Program-made: the position numbers and the translations under genes | Shown here: piece by piece, positions 46,601-56,808 of the stretch | Position numbering within the stretch: position 1 is the first letter of the stretch | How the letters are laid out: each line of letters starts with the position of its first letter | Notes under the pieces: generated by a model | The model's input: the letters and a program-made list of their open reading frames with translations, nothing else | The model's database searches: none | What the model was told of the DNA's origin: nothing | Assembly (NCBI GenBank): GCA_907165065.1 | Contig: OU015539.1 | Coordinates: 19,126,816 to 19,190,815, forward strand | Source of the DNA: Caprimulgus europaeus | Taxonomy: Eukaryota > Chordata > Aves > Caprimulgiformes > Caprimulgidae | DNA: 64,000 bases | Reading direction: 5' to 3'

Positions 46601-49251
46601 CAGTCACCTGCAGCTCTGCCGCCCCGCACAGGTCTCCGGCTGGCTGGAGCAGGAGGTTTGGAGCGGGACTCCGGTTTTGGGTCGCTGCTGTTCTCAGTGG
46701 AAAACCTGCTGGAGTAGAAGCAGTCGCGTACCTGCCAGCGAGGGGACGCGGGGAACCCTGCCTGCTCCGCCGCAGGGGCGGCACGGCTGGAGCAGCAGAC
46801 ACACACAGAGCACCGTACCTCACTGCCTGCCTTCTTGACAACTGGCCCTTGGACATGGAGGCCACCGTGGGCTGGTATTCTCCAAAGACAAAATCCTCCT
46901 TGTCCCAGCCCTCTTCCTTCTCTGTTCAGACAAGCAGCCTGGAGTCAGCACCAAGAGGAGCAGCTGGCTGCAAAGGCACCAGCCCTCCTCCTCCCATGCA
47001 TTTCCCACTGGGATTGCTGCCTCTGGGAAAACACAGCTGGAAACAACTTCCCTGGAAAGCCACGAGCAATGTGCCTCCTCGGTGTGGCTGGGAAAAGGGT
47101 CTCTGTTGGGACACAGCCCACAACAGAAAGGGTATTTCCCCTGCAAGGGCATTAGAAATCAATCTCGCTCTCCCAGGCGAAGGCTGTCACCTCTGCAGCC
47201 CCTCCCAGCGTCCCTCACCCAGCTGTGCTCACCTGGCTGCCTTTGCTGCTTCTTACCTGGTCTCAATCCCCTGCGCCCTCCCATGCCTGGCTGTCCCAGG
47301 GTTTTGGCCACGGAGCCTTGTCCCAGCAACTCATCCAGCTTGGAGCGGGCTGGCAGCAGCTCCTCTCTGTTGGGGACAAAGCAGCAGGTGGGTTTCTCTG
47401 AGAGGCAGGGCTGTTCCTCATCCTTGCCGTGATGTTCCTGCTCTTCCCTGCAAAACCAGGCTGCACTTGCCCCTTTCTGGGACCCACAGGCAGAAGCTCC
47501 AGCATCCCCCACCCAGCACGGTGGCACCAGCTCAGTGCACAAGCCATTGCCTGCTGTATTGCCACCGCCCTTCATTGCCCTTACTCTTTTGCCTTCTTCC
47601 CCTGCGTCTCATCTCCTTTCGGGCCATTGCCAAATCTCAGTGCCTCCATCAGCTTGTCATCACCATCTTGAAATGTGAGCTCCTCCAGCAGCTTGCCGAC
47701 ATCATCATCTTCAAACATGAGCTTCTCCCTCCTCTGGACTGGGGCCGTGGTGTGCTTGGGTGTTTGGGGTGCAGGTGGCTCTGTGGATGGGATCACACAC
47801 GGTAGGAGGTTTGATCAGGACTCTTCTTTTTTTTTTTCCTTTTTTTTTTTTAAATTAACAAGGGATCAAAGCAGCCCTGCCTGCTCTTATCTCTCAGGAC
47901 CTTTCACAAAGTCATATTTAAATAACTCTTTTCAGTAACCAAACCTCACAGCAAGTGACAAAGTGGCAACGCACTACTGCCTGCTCTGTGGCCATGCATC
48001 CACCAATGGGACACTGCTGGGTGTCACTGACACTGGGATCTCCAGCTCTGGCTAACACCAGCAGCTTTTTTAGCTTTGCAAGTCTCCAATCAGCTAATTC
48101 CTGCCTGCCTTTGCCCAAAGTCCCTGATGTAACAACGCACCTTAGACCTCGCCCTAACCTACCAGCTGCTACCTGTGTCCAGAGTGGATTTGTCGGGGTG
48201 AAAGGCAATTTTAGGGGACTATCAGACCCAGAAGCATCCCTGCTGCAGAAACAAGAGGCACGAGTGCCTGTAACACATCCACAGTGCAGTTGGGCCCCAT
48301 CCTGAAGTGCCCCAGCTGTGGTTTGATGTGGAGCAGTGGTGCTCTCAGCCACCTGAATCCTGACCCACAAAACTTGCTCCCATTTGGCAACAGGCAGCAC
48401 AGGCTGGATGAGGTCAAAGGATGAGCCTCCGTTCCCAGAAAGGGAAGGACAGTTCTGTACCCTTTTGCACACTGGAAACTTTCTAGCACTTGGTGAGCTG
48501 CGTCTTCATTAACTCTGTTACCAAGCTGCTCTATAAATGGCCATTCTGGTTAATGAGAGATGGAACTAGGCAGGACCTCACACAAACTAATCCAGGCTGT
48601 TGATTCATTTAATACACAGAGGATGCATCGAGCAGCCCTGCTTGCCTTTCTCTTTGCTCTGTTCTGGTTTTTTCTCAGAGCTGCTTTTGGTGCCCGTTGG
48701 AGCTGCCTTCTTGGGAGCATCCTGCTCCTCATCAGCTAAAAGCCCTGCCAAAGGGTCCTCTAAATCTGGGAGTGACCCCGTAGGGGCAGGAAAGGGGAAT
48801 AATAACAAAACAAAGAAAAAAAAATGTTATTGGGAAGAACAGTTCTGCACCAAGCCAAGCACTATCCCCCACCACGTGCACATGGCAACAGGAGACAGTA
48901 GCTGCCCAAAGCCACGAATGCAGGTTCTGCAGGGACCTGGGATACCCCTGTGTCTCCCTGAACTTCAAACACTCAGGAGAGTTACATTTCTGTTCAGTTT
49001 TTCCACATTTTCTTTCTGCTAGAAGAAAATGACTCAAAGTTGGAGTGCTTTAACACTCAAACACTGTTCAGGCAAAGAAAAAGGGGAGAAGAAAGCCCAT
49101 CTAAATCACCTAAAGCCCATTGGTGATTTTAACAGATCTCTTTTTTACCTTTCTCAGGAGCCAGCTGCTTCCCTGCGTTTTTTACTGCTCTGCCCGAGGA
49201 GTCACACTTTCCCAGAACAATTTGCAGGTCTGCATCGGAGGCAAGGAATTC
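37633..49251 (-). CDS. FBF1: FBF1 copy 2, main exon series
   Basis: The most complete FBF1 in the window. Exons, 5' to 3': 49149-49251, 48646-48765, 47585-47780, 47257-47366, 46819-46921, 46316-46705, 45584-45661, 44422-44459, 43610-43648, 43384-43518, 43088-43182, 42352-42624, 41746-41844, 41302-41438, 40884-41002, 40642-40752, 40078-40248, 39408-39584, 39118-39250, 38337-38461, 37633-37716. No stop or frameshift was found in any exon. Phases join throughout except between 45584 and 44459, as in copy 1. The N-terminal half carries acidic motifs, DWLGL and DWLSAALSRKK. The coiled coil covers 43518-39118. The C-terminus reads DYEYLARESLFLESLKK. Exon 40642-40752 is 12 bp shorter than in copy 1 (QQFS absent). 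The start exons are separated from this series by a second set of middle exons (50073-52566). Confidence 0.85.
38488..38738 (+). mobile_element. CR1 3' fragment in FBF1 copy 2 intron
   Basis: Counterpart of 18405-18655 at the same intron position, with a few substitutions. Confidence 0.85.
42352..42624 (-). CDS. FBF1: FBF1 coiled-coil repeat exon, copy 2
   Basis: Begins SLVKVVEES, runs through seven EESC[R/K]QR heptads (42453-42606), then EEKLQQEKEQLAAQLLSQ and ARAELAALEQQR. The last part aligns with mammalian LSQCQEAEQARAEL (from memory). The repeat lengthens the helix by about six heptads without breaking register. All units in this copy are regular, and the number equals that of copy 1, so the expansion preceded the duplication. 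Confidence 0.85.
45113..45130. repeat. (GGTTT)n microsatellite, contracted
   Basis: Three to four units at the site homologous to 25034-25105. Confidence 0.85.
46316..46705 (-). CDS. FBF1: FBF1 DWLGL / DWLSAALSRKK exon, copy 2
   Basis: A 390-nt exon with FSAENS-like start (here FSTENSSDPKPESRSKPPAP), GDWLGLEDDVMD, a Pro/Ala/Ser-rich linker, and EEEDWLSAALSRKKAQAQAK. These two Trp-containing motifs are landmarks of FBF1 proteins, and the exon is the best single identifier of the gene. Three copies exist in the window: 26292-26681, 46316-46705 and 51961-52350. Confidence 0.85.
47257..47366 (-). CDS. FBF1: FBF1 LDELLG exon
   Basis: Reads EELLPARSKLDELLGQGSVA, then KTLGQPGMGGRRG. Corresponds to the mammalian PARSTLDELLGRG segment (from memory). 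Bounded by AACAG and GTAAGA; phase 2 in and 1 out, matching neighbours. Present only here in the window; absent from copy 1. Confidence 0.8.
47585..47780 (-). CDS. FBF1: FBF1 acidic exon
   Basis: Reads PPAPQTPKHTTAPVQRREKL, then MFEDDDVGKLLEELTFQDGD and LMEALRFGNGPKGDE. Matches the mammalian TPIRKKEELLFDDGDD / LGFGDSPK region from memory. Acceptor ATCCACAG, donor AAAAGA/GTAAGG. Single copy in the window. Confidence 0.8.
47781..48645. other. FBF1 intron, unit 2 only
   Basis: Intron between exons 48646-48765 and 47585-47780. It contains a T-rich tract at 47827-47852. No other element recognised. Confidence 0.5.
48646..48765 (-). CDS. FBF1: FBF1 DLEDPL exon with GC donor
   Basis: After CACTCCCAG the exon completes a D codon and reads LEDPLAGLLADEEQDAPKKA, then a Lys/Ser-rich tail ending SKEK. 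The only donor that keeps the phase with 47780 is AAAG/GCAAGC, a non-canonical GC-AG intron. Single copy in the window. Confidence 0.75.
49149..49251 (-). CDS. FBF1: FBF1 N-terminal exon (DADL)
   Basis: A 103-nt exon between GGCATGCAG and GTAAAA, reading EFLASDADLQIVLGKCDSSG, then RAVKNAGKQLAPEK. It resembles the mammalian MDADILGLKKSNS segment, but is shorter. The phase joins exactly to 48765. The upstream exon that should precede it (mammalian SLLGDDVF region) is not in the window. Only about 280 bp further on, unrelated duplicated sequence begins. Confidence 0.65.
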
Positions 49252-50072
49252 CTGCATGCCAGGGCGAGGAGAGATCAGACAGACAAGGAAACTTGGGAAA
49301 CTCCTCACCCCGTGCTCCCACCTTCCAGCCCCTGGTGTTCCTCATTTTATGCAGTGGAAGAATACATGACCAACTCCTCCTGGTGTCCCCCTCACTGGAA
49401 ACCCCCTGTGCCTTGATTCCTTTGCTGAGATGCTGCTGCCCCACGGAGATGTGTCAGGAACACCCAAGCCATCGCTTTAGGTAAGGGTCCTTCCGACGAC
49501 ACTCCATCCGGAGCGCACCCAGGAAGGCTCCACTGGGAGACAGCACGTGTCCTGCCATCAGGGCAGGGCGAGGGGGCCCAGCTACAGGAGAAGTGGAGGC
49601 TTCAAAGACCAAGCAGGAGCTCAAGAGCTGCCCTCTCTGTCAGAGGCTCTGACTCCCCTTCAGTTGCCTAGAAACATTTTCAGAGCATCCTCACCACAAT
49701 ATTGGGGAAAGCCAGCTGAAGAAAAAGTCCTTTACAACTGGAGCCTCTGTTGTCTCATCGATACAATACACACGTGCCTGGGGAACTATGTCAATGCTGC
49801 TCAGGCAATGCAGGCTTGCAAACACACATCATTCACAAAGGATCCACAGCACGTGCGCTTGGGTCCAATAAATGCAACTCGTGATATCTCAGGGCTCTCT
49901 AAACACTCTGCTTCCGTGAACATGGGCTCCCAGAGATGCAAAGCAGGGCACAACCTTCCTCCTGCCAAGCCAGCACGGACAGAGCCTTGGATGCTGGTGA
50001 GTTGGCAGGCAATGGCTTGCAGTCACCACCCTGACCCTGCACCTCTTGGGGACGTGGGACCAGCAGACCTAC

Positions 50073-52566
50073 CTGAGCGAGCGGGGCAGGGGCCTGTGTC
50101 TCCTGCTCTCCTGGGAACAAGGCTGTGGGGATTGAAAATGGAACAAGTCTGTGATTCAGACATGGCAGTGGGACCCAGCCCCTCCTAGAAGGATGAGGGC
50201 CTGGGTCTCCTGGGCAGAGCAGGAAGGGTCTTGCTCCACTCCAGCAGCTGGCAATGGGGACGGAGGCTCAGACAGGCACCAGTCCGTACCCGCAGCCCTA
50301 CCCAACCCCACACAGAACCGAGGGACTCTGCTCTGCAGAGTAAGTGTAGGGGCAAACCACGGCAAGCTCCTCCACCCCCATCTCCTAGGGAGGCGGCTGG
50401 CTCCTCTCAGCCACTTTCAATGGCCTCTGGGCTGGTGCACAGCCTCAGCCCAGGGCAGGAGGGGGTCTTCCAGCAGATAGTGGGACGAGTGTGGGGACAG
50501 CAGGAGGGGAGCGGGAGAGAGAAGGGACAGCAAGAACTTACGCCCACCCATGGCTCAGAAAGAGCAAGTCTCTTGCAGCCCTCTGAAACCCCAAAGAAGC
50601 ACTGCTGAGCTCAGCACAGCCCAGCACCATGTCCCCACCACACCATGCAATGGGGACAGTGGGATCCCGCAGCTGGGCAGACCGCTCTGACAATTGGCAG
50701 TCAAAGCCTGGGCAGCATTCACATGGCCAAAGGTGATGATGCAGCTCCTGCCTTGCTGGTTTGGTTTGGGTTTTTTTGGCGGGGCAGGGGGACCCTCTCT
50801 GCATACTGCTGCCCAAATTGTGCAAGCACAGGAAACGCACCCAGGACGCTGGCGTGTCCAGAGGGATCCCCCTTTGCAGCATCCGACGAGCGAGCTGAGG
50901 GTTGTTTTGCGGTGCTGAGCCAAGGGACTGGCTGCCTGCGTGGGCACAGAGACACGAGTGATGCACAGCGGCGTCACAGCTCGGGGAGCGGTGCACAGAC
51001 ATTCTCCTGCTTGGCATTTGTTTCAGTTTAAAGCTGGGCTGTCTCACTGTGATCAAACAGGCAAAGCCTGATGATCCTTCGGAGCTGCCTTCCCTCCCAG
51101 TGACAGAGGTCCCACAGCAAAGTGATCACTGCTGGCTACCAGCCCTCCCCGTTCCCCCATCTCACTCACTTCCCACAGGACATCTCGCCCTTGGAGGAGG
51201 CCCAAAAGGCGAAGGAGGCCTTACCCGGACCCGCCTGCGCTCGCTGCCTTGTCCTGCAGGGCAGCTGCCTGCTGCTGGGCTCCCGTGGAGGCGGCTGGCT
51301 GGCTGCAAGCAAAAAGCATCCTATGCAGGAGAGCCGAGGAAGGGATGAAAGACAAATCCTTTCCCCCAACACCACTTGCTGCCTCGCAGGTCAAAGCCTC
51401 TGTCCTGATCAGCTGCGGCAGGATTCAGCCTTTTGGCTGCAGAGGGAGCAAAGACACCTCAACACCTCCATCACCAGTGTTCCTCCTTGTGCAGCTACCT
51501 CTTTCCCCTGGCAGCTAACAGACCCCTGCCCACCACACATGGCTCTTTGGCTGCTCTTCACTTCTGTGTCCCATTCAAACGGCACAAGTCTGAACCTGTG
51601 TCCGTGTAAACTCAACTGGAGGAGGTTGGTTTGCCTGCAACGAGGAGGAACAAAGGGGAATGAAGGCAGGATTGAGGAGCACAGCGGGGGAGCTCGTGGG
51701 GCTGTGCTGATCCAGGACAGCCCCGCGGGACCCGGGGCAGTGTGTGCAACCTTGGCTGCAACTGCAAGGAGAACCCAGAGGTGTGATGGGACTGCGGGCT
51801 GGATCAGTGGGATAAAGTCCCACTTTATTACCCCAACATGAGACAAGACAGCGCTTAAAATGAATTTTTTACATCTGAGGCGAGGGTTTCAGAGAAGTCC
51901 TGCAGGAGCAGCGATACGTGGAGCAGACGGGAGCGCTGTGGCCATCAACCATGCCTTTACCTGATGGGAGAGTGGGGATCCAGCCCTTCCCCTGGGGCCT
52001 TCCAGGGCTTGACACTTGTCTCCTGGGCCTTTGCCTGCGCTTGGGCTTTCTTGCGGGACAAAGCAGCGCTCAGCCAGTCCTCCTCCTCCCGGGGGTCGGC
52101 TTTAGCCACTGCCTCCTCTGCAGCCAGGAGCTGCCTGGCGGGGCTGGACTGCCCGGCTGTGGCAGGGCTGGGGTATCTCACTGCGGGACTGGCCTTCGCT
52201 GCACACAGCGGCTCCGAATCCATCACATCATCTTCCAAACCCAACCAGTCACCTGCAGCTCTGCCGCCCCGCACAGGTCTCCGGCTGGCTGGAGCAGGAG
52301 GTTTGGAGCGGGACTCCGGTTTTGGGTCGCTGCTGTTCTCAGTGGAAAACCTGCTGGAGTAGAAGCAGTCGCGTACCTGCCAGCGAGGGGACGCGGGGAA
52401 CCCTGCCTGCTCCGCCGCAGGGGCAGCACGGCTGGAGCAGCAGACACACACAGAGCACCGTACCTCACTGCCTGCCTTCTTGACAACTGGCCCTTGGACA
52501 TGGAGGCCACCGTGGGCTGGTATTCTCCAAAGACAAAATCCTCCTTGTCCCAGCCCTCTTCCTTCT
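50073..52566 (-). CDS. FBF1: FBF1 partial second exon set (four exons)
   Basis: Exons 52464-52566 (KEDFVFGEYQPTV), 51961-52350 (DWLGL, DWLSAALSRKK), 51225-51302 and 50073-50110. All are open and bordered by the same splice signals as the other copies. The coiled-coil exons do not follow; instead the N-terminal exon 49149-49251 comes next. Exon 50073-50110 ends in phase 0 and exon 49251 starts in phase 0, so both exon sets could be joined in frame, giving a protein with a repeated middle module. Alternatively this set is skipped or the copy is non-functional. Confidence 0.6.
50757..50770. repeat. (GGTTT)n remnant
   Basis: Two to three units at the third homologous site. Confidence 0.7.
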
Positions 52567-53347
52567 CTGTTCAGACAAGCAGCCTGGAGTCAGCACCAAG
52601 AGGAGCAGCTGGCTGCAAAGGCACCAGCCCTCCTCCTCCCATGCATTTCCCACTGGGATTGCTGCCTCTGGGAAAACACAGCTGGAAACAACTTCCCTGG
52701 AAAGCCACGGGATTGGTGAGCTCGCCAAAAAAAGCTCACAATTTCAGTAGGGATTGCTCTTTTGAAATCCCCCAAGAATAAAGGTTTGGTCTCAAGCATC
52801 ACGAGCGTGAGGTCTTCCTTGCTGCTCTGGAGAGAACTGCCAGGACTTGATCCACAATTTTGTGGATAGAAGACCTGGCTTCACTTAGTCAGGAGTGGGA
52901 TATCTTTAGCAGGTGAGTCAGCTGCTTTCTATTCAGGCACTGGCCACAAGCAGCACTTAATCTGTGAGCTCTCACCCTCTCGGAGCCCTGGGCAACCCCA
53001 AAAGCACTGCTTCGGTATCCGGGGCTGCAGGAGGTCTCTAAACAAGCAGGTGGGGAGTAGGTGAGGGGAAGAACAGAGATCAATGCATCTATTCTCCCCT
53101 GGATTTGGGAAAGCCCACAAGAAAGGAATACAGAGCCCCAAGAAGCAAATCCACTTGATGGGAGAGGCAGCCTCTGGTTCAGGAATGACACGATGCACTC
53201 AACTGCATCTTTCAGATGAGAACCATGAAATTTTTCAGTAGCCAGGACTGTCACCTTACCCCAATGTCCCCCCTCCTCTGTCCCAAACGTTCCCAGCAGA
53301 TCAAAGCACCTATGGACAGCAAAAGGAGAGCACACGAGCGTACATAC

Positions 53348-53768
53348 CTCTCCAGCCTGTCTTGGGTTTTGTAGCCTATGGAGAAAGACAAATTCCCTTG
53401 TCAGAAAACAAAGCAAGTCCGACCTGGACTTTCTCAAAACACTAAAGCCAGAGGCAGGTTTCCCTCCCACAAGCAACAGCAAAGCCTTCCTCTCGCACAG
53501 GCTGTTTGGGAAATGGCGCGTGAAGCCCAGGGGAACCACAGAGGTATTGACAACTGTTGAGGCACCGGTGAGCACAGCCCCTCCTGACTGCCAGCTGGGC
53601 AGAAGCCTCAGCCCTCGGGATCACTTCTGCCTCCAAAGACAAGTGCCGGAGCATCAAATTTGGATTTCCCAGGCCTTCCTTCATACCACACCACACTCAC
53701 CATCGCAGGATCCCAGCCTTCCCCTGCTGCAGCCACTCTGTTCGCAGAGTCACTCAATCTCCACTTCC
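53348..53768 (-). CDS. FBF1: FBF1 start exons, copy 2
   Basis: Start exon 53701-53768 (ATG at 53701-53703, directly followed by GTGAGT) and 28-nt exon 53348-53375, identical in coding content to copy 1. The next downstream FBF1 exon is the duplicated 52464-52566, which fits in phase (AGAG / AG AAG). Confidence 0.65.
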
Positions 53769-54103
53769 CTGTTGTGGGGGTATCTAACACCGTTGATCAC
53801 GTCCACACCAACCACACCAGGTAGGAACCTGCAGGGAGAGGATTTCCCAATTTGCTGTTAAAACAAACTTCGCTCTCCTGCAGTCTGCCAGGCGGGCTCC
53901 ATGCTGCTCGGACCTCTCCAAGCCCCTCTAAACAAGGCTCAATCCGAGTCTTAAAAACACCTCCCTATTCCCCAAAACAGCCTTGAGCTTCTGCAGCAGC
54001 TTCCCTGGGGAACATCACAGCGACACCGAGGAATCACTCTGCAAAATATCCCCCACAGGAGCAAACACCCCCCACCCTGCCCCGAGCAGAGAGCCCAAGG
54101 GGT

Positions 54104-54295
54104 GGCTCCTGCTCTGCCCAAAGCCTGGAAAACCCTCTCTGGTGGGAACGTCTCCATCTCTGGACAATTCCCAAACCCGCCTGGACCTGTTCCCGGGGGA
54201 TCTACTCGAGGTGACCCTGCTTTAGCAGGGGGGTTGGACTCCATGATCCTCAGAGGTCCCTTCCAACCCCGACTGAGCCGCGATTCTGTGAAACC
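54104..54295 (+). mobile_element. CR1 3' tail, unit 2
   Basis: Counterpart of 28435-28625, with several substitutions in 'tctggacaattcccaaac'. Confidence 0.85.
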
Positions 54296-54389
54296 CCCAG
54301 GGGCCTGGCGGGGAGGGGAAGCGGGGGAAGGAAACCTCCTCTCTCGGGGCCGGAGCACTCCAGGGAGGTTCGCCTGGGAGCTCCGGCTG

Positions 54390-54840
54390 GGTCCCCACAT
54401 TCCTTCTGGCAATGGCCCTCGGCCGAGCGGAAACCATCGCTTGGCCCTCCCGGGAAGGCGAGGGCCACCAGCTCAACTGGCCTTCTTGAGGCGAGAGGGG
54501 CCTGCGCCCGGCCCGGCCCGGCCCGGCCCGGCCCGGCCCGGCCCGGCCCGGCCCTGCCCGCTCCGCCCTCGCCGCCTCAGCAGCCGCCCACAAGCTGCCG
54601 CTCCCCCGGGACAGTGGGGCCGCTTTCCCGCCTGGGAAAGGCCCGAGAAAGCCCCCAGAAGAGCCTTTGCCGGCCCTTTTGGCCGCAGTTCTCCTCCGCA
54701 GCGCGGACCCACCCGCACCGGAGCCGGTCTCCGCAGCGAGTGACCGTTGGTGCGGTTGCAGCTCGTGTCAATCTGCCGCCGGAGCTGCCGGCTCCGCGCG
54801 AAGGGCTCTTCCCTCAGCACTCGGTGCTCTGCAAGAGCTG
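54390..54840 (-). promoter_or_regulatory. FBF1: FBF1 CpG-island promoter, copy 2
   Basis: Same CpG island as 28700-29150. The ggccc pentamer array is longer here (54509-54555, about 9 units against 5). Confidence 0.55.
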
Positions 54841-56551
54841 GGGAGCTTCCCAGGGCCATTACTGACACCGAAACCACTTCTGCTCCAGCGGAACAGGCTC
54901 AGCCCCTGCGGACATGGCACCACCGCATTCTGGCACAGGGCGGACGAGTTCTGACCGGGATGCAGGGCCACCAGACAGCCTTTAAACGCTGTTTCCTGCC
55001 CACAAGACACGGCAAGTCATCCCCTGCGGTGGCATTCAGGTGGGACCACCAACAGTAGCAAGATGGGAAAAGAAATGAACAACATCCTCCCCAACAGCAT
55101 GTGCCACTGCATCATCATCTACTCCAAAAAACCCAACCCCAAGCCAAACAAACAACCCACCAAAAACCCCACCAAAAACCAGAGGGAAACCATTTTAAAG
55201 AAGTAGCTTCTATGAATTACAGCTTCTGCTGCCTAACACCGTTATTAACCCTTTGCGGTTGGACTGGGCTGGCTGCCCTAGAACGCTGCGGAGCAAAGCC
55301 AGAAAGCTCAGACTACAAATAAGACCAAAATCCAACTCGTTTGAGGTCCACTTCAGCCACCACTTTAAATGACACCCACAGAAGGCAACGCATGAAAGAA
55401 AGACATTTTGTCCCAAACCATGTTTCTCCCATTTATTAAATCTGTACATACAGGTAGCTAGTGTTGTTCTCATTGAACAGATTTTGAGCCTGCATCATCC
55501 CTCCCTGGGTCAGAGTTTGCTCTGTTGAATCAAGAGAAGGCAAAGCCCTTTGCCTCCTCTGGTGTCCTGAACAGCACTGCTTCCATTCATCAGCCAAAAG
55601 GCAAGTTTGATTATTTTTATTTCAAGTTCAACATTTCTTTCTGTTCAGCTACTCCGTGTGGAGCCAAACACTGTGTCTGACCATTGTTAGTGCCAGGAAA
55701 AACTCCTCCGTAGACACCGATCCAAAAGTAAGGGACTTCAACAGGTACCAAAGCTGTTGCAGAACCAGCTTCTCAGATGTTGCCTCCGAGCTGCAGGACT
55801 GGGGTTTATGCTGAAGCTTTTTACCATTTTAAGCTCAAAGTTGCTCTGGTCTGTTGCAAAGAGAGGTTTCCTCGTTACCAGGCAGTTATTTGTGTTGAAA
55901 AACAGCAATGATTTCACTGGGCATCAGGAGTTTCTGTGAAAAGCTCAATCTCTCATCTGTTCAAGCCAGACAGCACACTGCAAGTCCCAAGTCAATGTTA
56001 GATGGGACCTGCAGCACCCTGGTACCCCTTTTTTATCAGGAAAAAGGTTTTCTGCATTAGGAAGGAAGAAAACTCAAAAAATTCTCAAGCTATTTGTGTT
56101 TTTATTAGAAATATGCAGGTTCACCTGTGCTGGTTCGAGCAGAGGGCTGGCAGGGTGGTAGAAGCCTGGCAGCTTGAGCAACTGAAAGATGAGGAGGATT
56201 AGGTTGCTGTTCTCCCAGGTCACTCAGTAAATGTCCACAGACAGCATCCCTCAAGTACTCATGTACCGTTAGCTAAATCAGACCTGCCCAACTTCTCCAT
56301 GATGTGTGAGACTGTCCCCTATCCCCTGTGGGACACACACTCCCTGGTGGCCTCCCACAACCCAGCATCCGATGACCACACAGGGCCTGCCCCAAGGTGT
56401 GGTTCCACCTGGTGACCCAGCACATGGGAGCAGTGACCCAGTGCGTGAGACCGTGTGTGGCCAGCCAGGAGATGCCTGGAGATACCTCCAGCTGCAGCTC
56501 TCTGCTGAGGCACAGAGAAAACAAGGCAGAGCTTTTCCTCCAGCCAAGGTT

Positions 56552-56808
56552 TCATAGAATCACAGAATCCCAGACTGATTTAGGTTGGAAGGGACCTGAA
56601 AGCTCATCCAGTCCCAACCCTCCTGCCAGCAGCAGGGACACCTTCCACTAGACCAGGTTGCTCAAAGCCTCATCCAACCTGGCCGAGAACACTTCCAGGG
56701 AGGGGGCATCCACAACTTCCTTGGGGAACCTGTTCCATTATCTGACCACCCTCACAGTGAAGAATTTCTTCCTAATATCTAATCTAAGTTTCCAAACTTA
56801 CCATGTCC
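56552..56808 (-). mobile_element. CR1 3' fragment, unit 2
   Basis: Counterpart of 30864-31120; nearly identical. Confidence 0.9.

Larger units (their letters stand above)
49529..52707. repeat. FBF1: Internal duplicate of FBF1 middle exons in unit 2
   Basis: Third copy of the segment found at 23808-27042 and 43879-47065. The left border is abrupt at 'ctccactgggagacagcac', where single-copy sequence of 49251-49528 stops. On the right it continues into the promoter-side sequence just as in unit 1. Its variants are a mosaic: some shared with unit 1, others with 43879-47065. Confidence 0.85.

Noticed and set aside
46273-47805. A 510-codon plus-strand open frame
   Set aside because: It is the reverse strand of FBF1 exons at 46316-46705, 46819-46921, 47257-47366 and 47585-47780; its product has no protein-like pattern.
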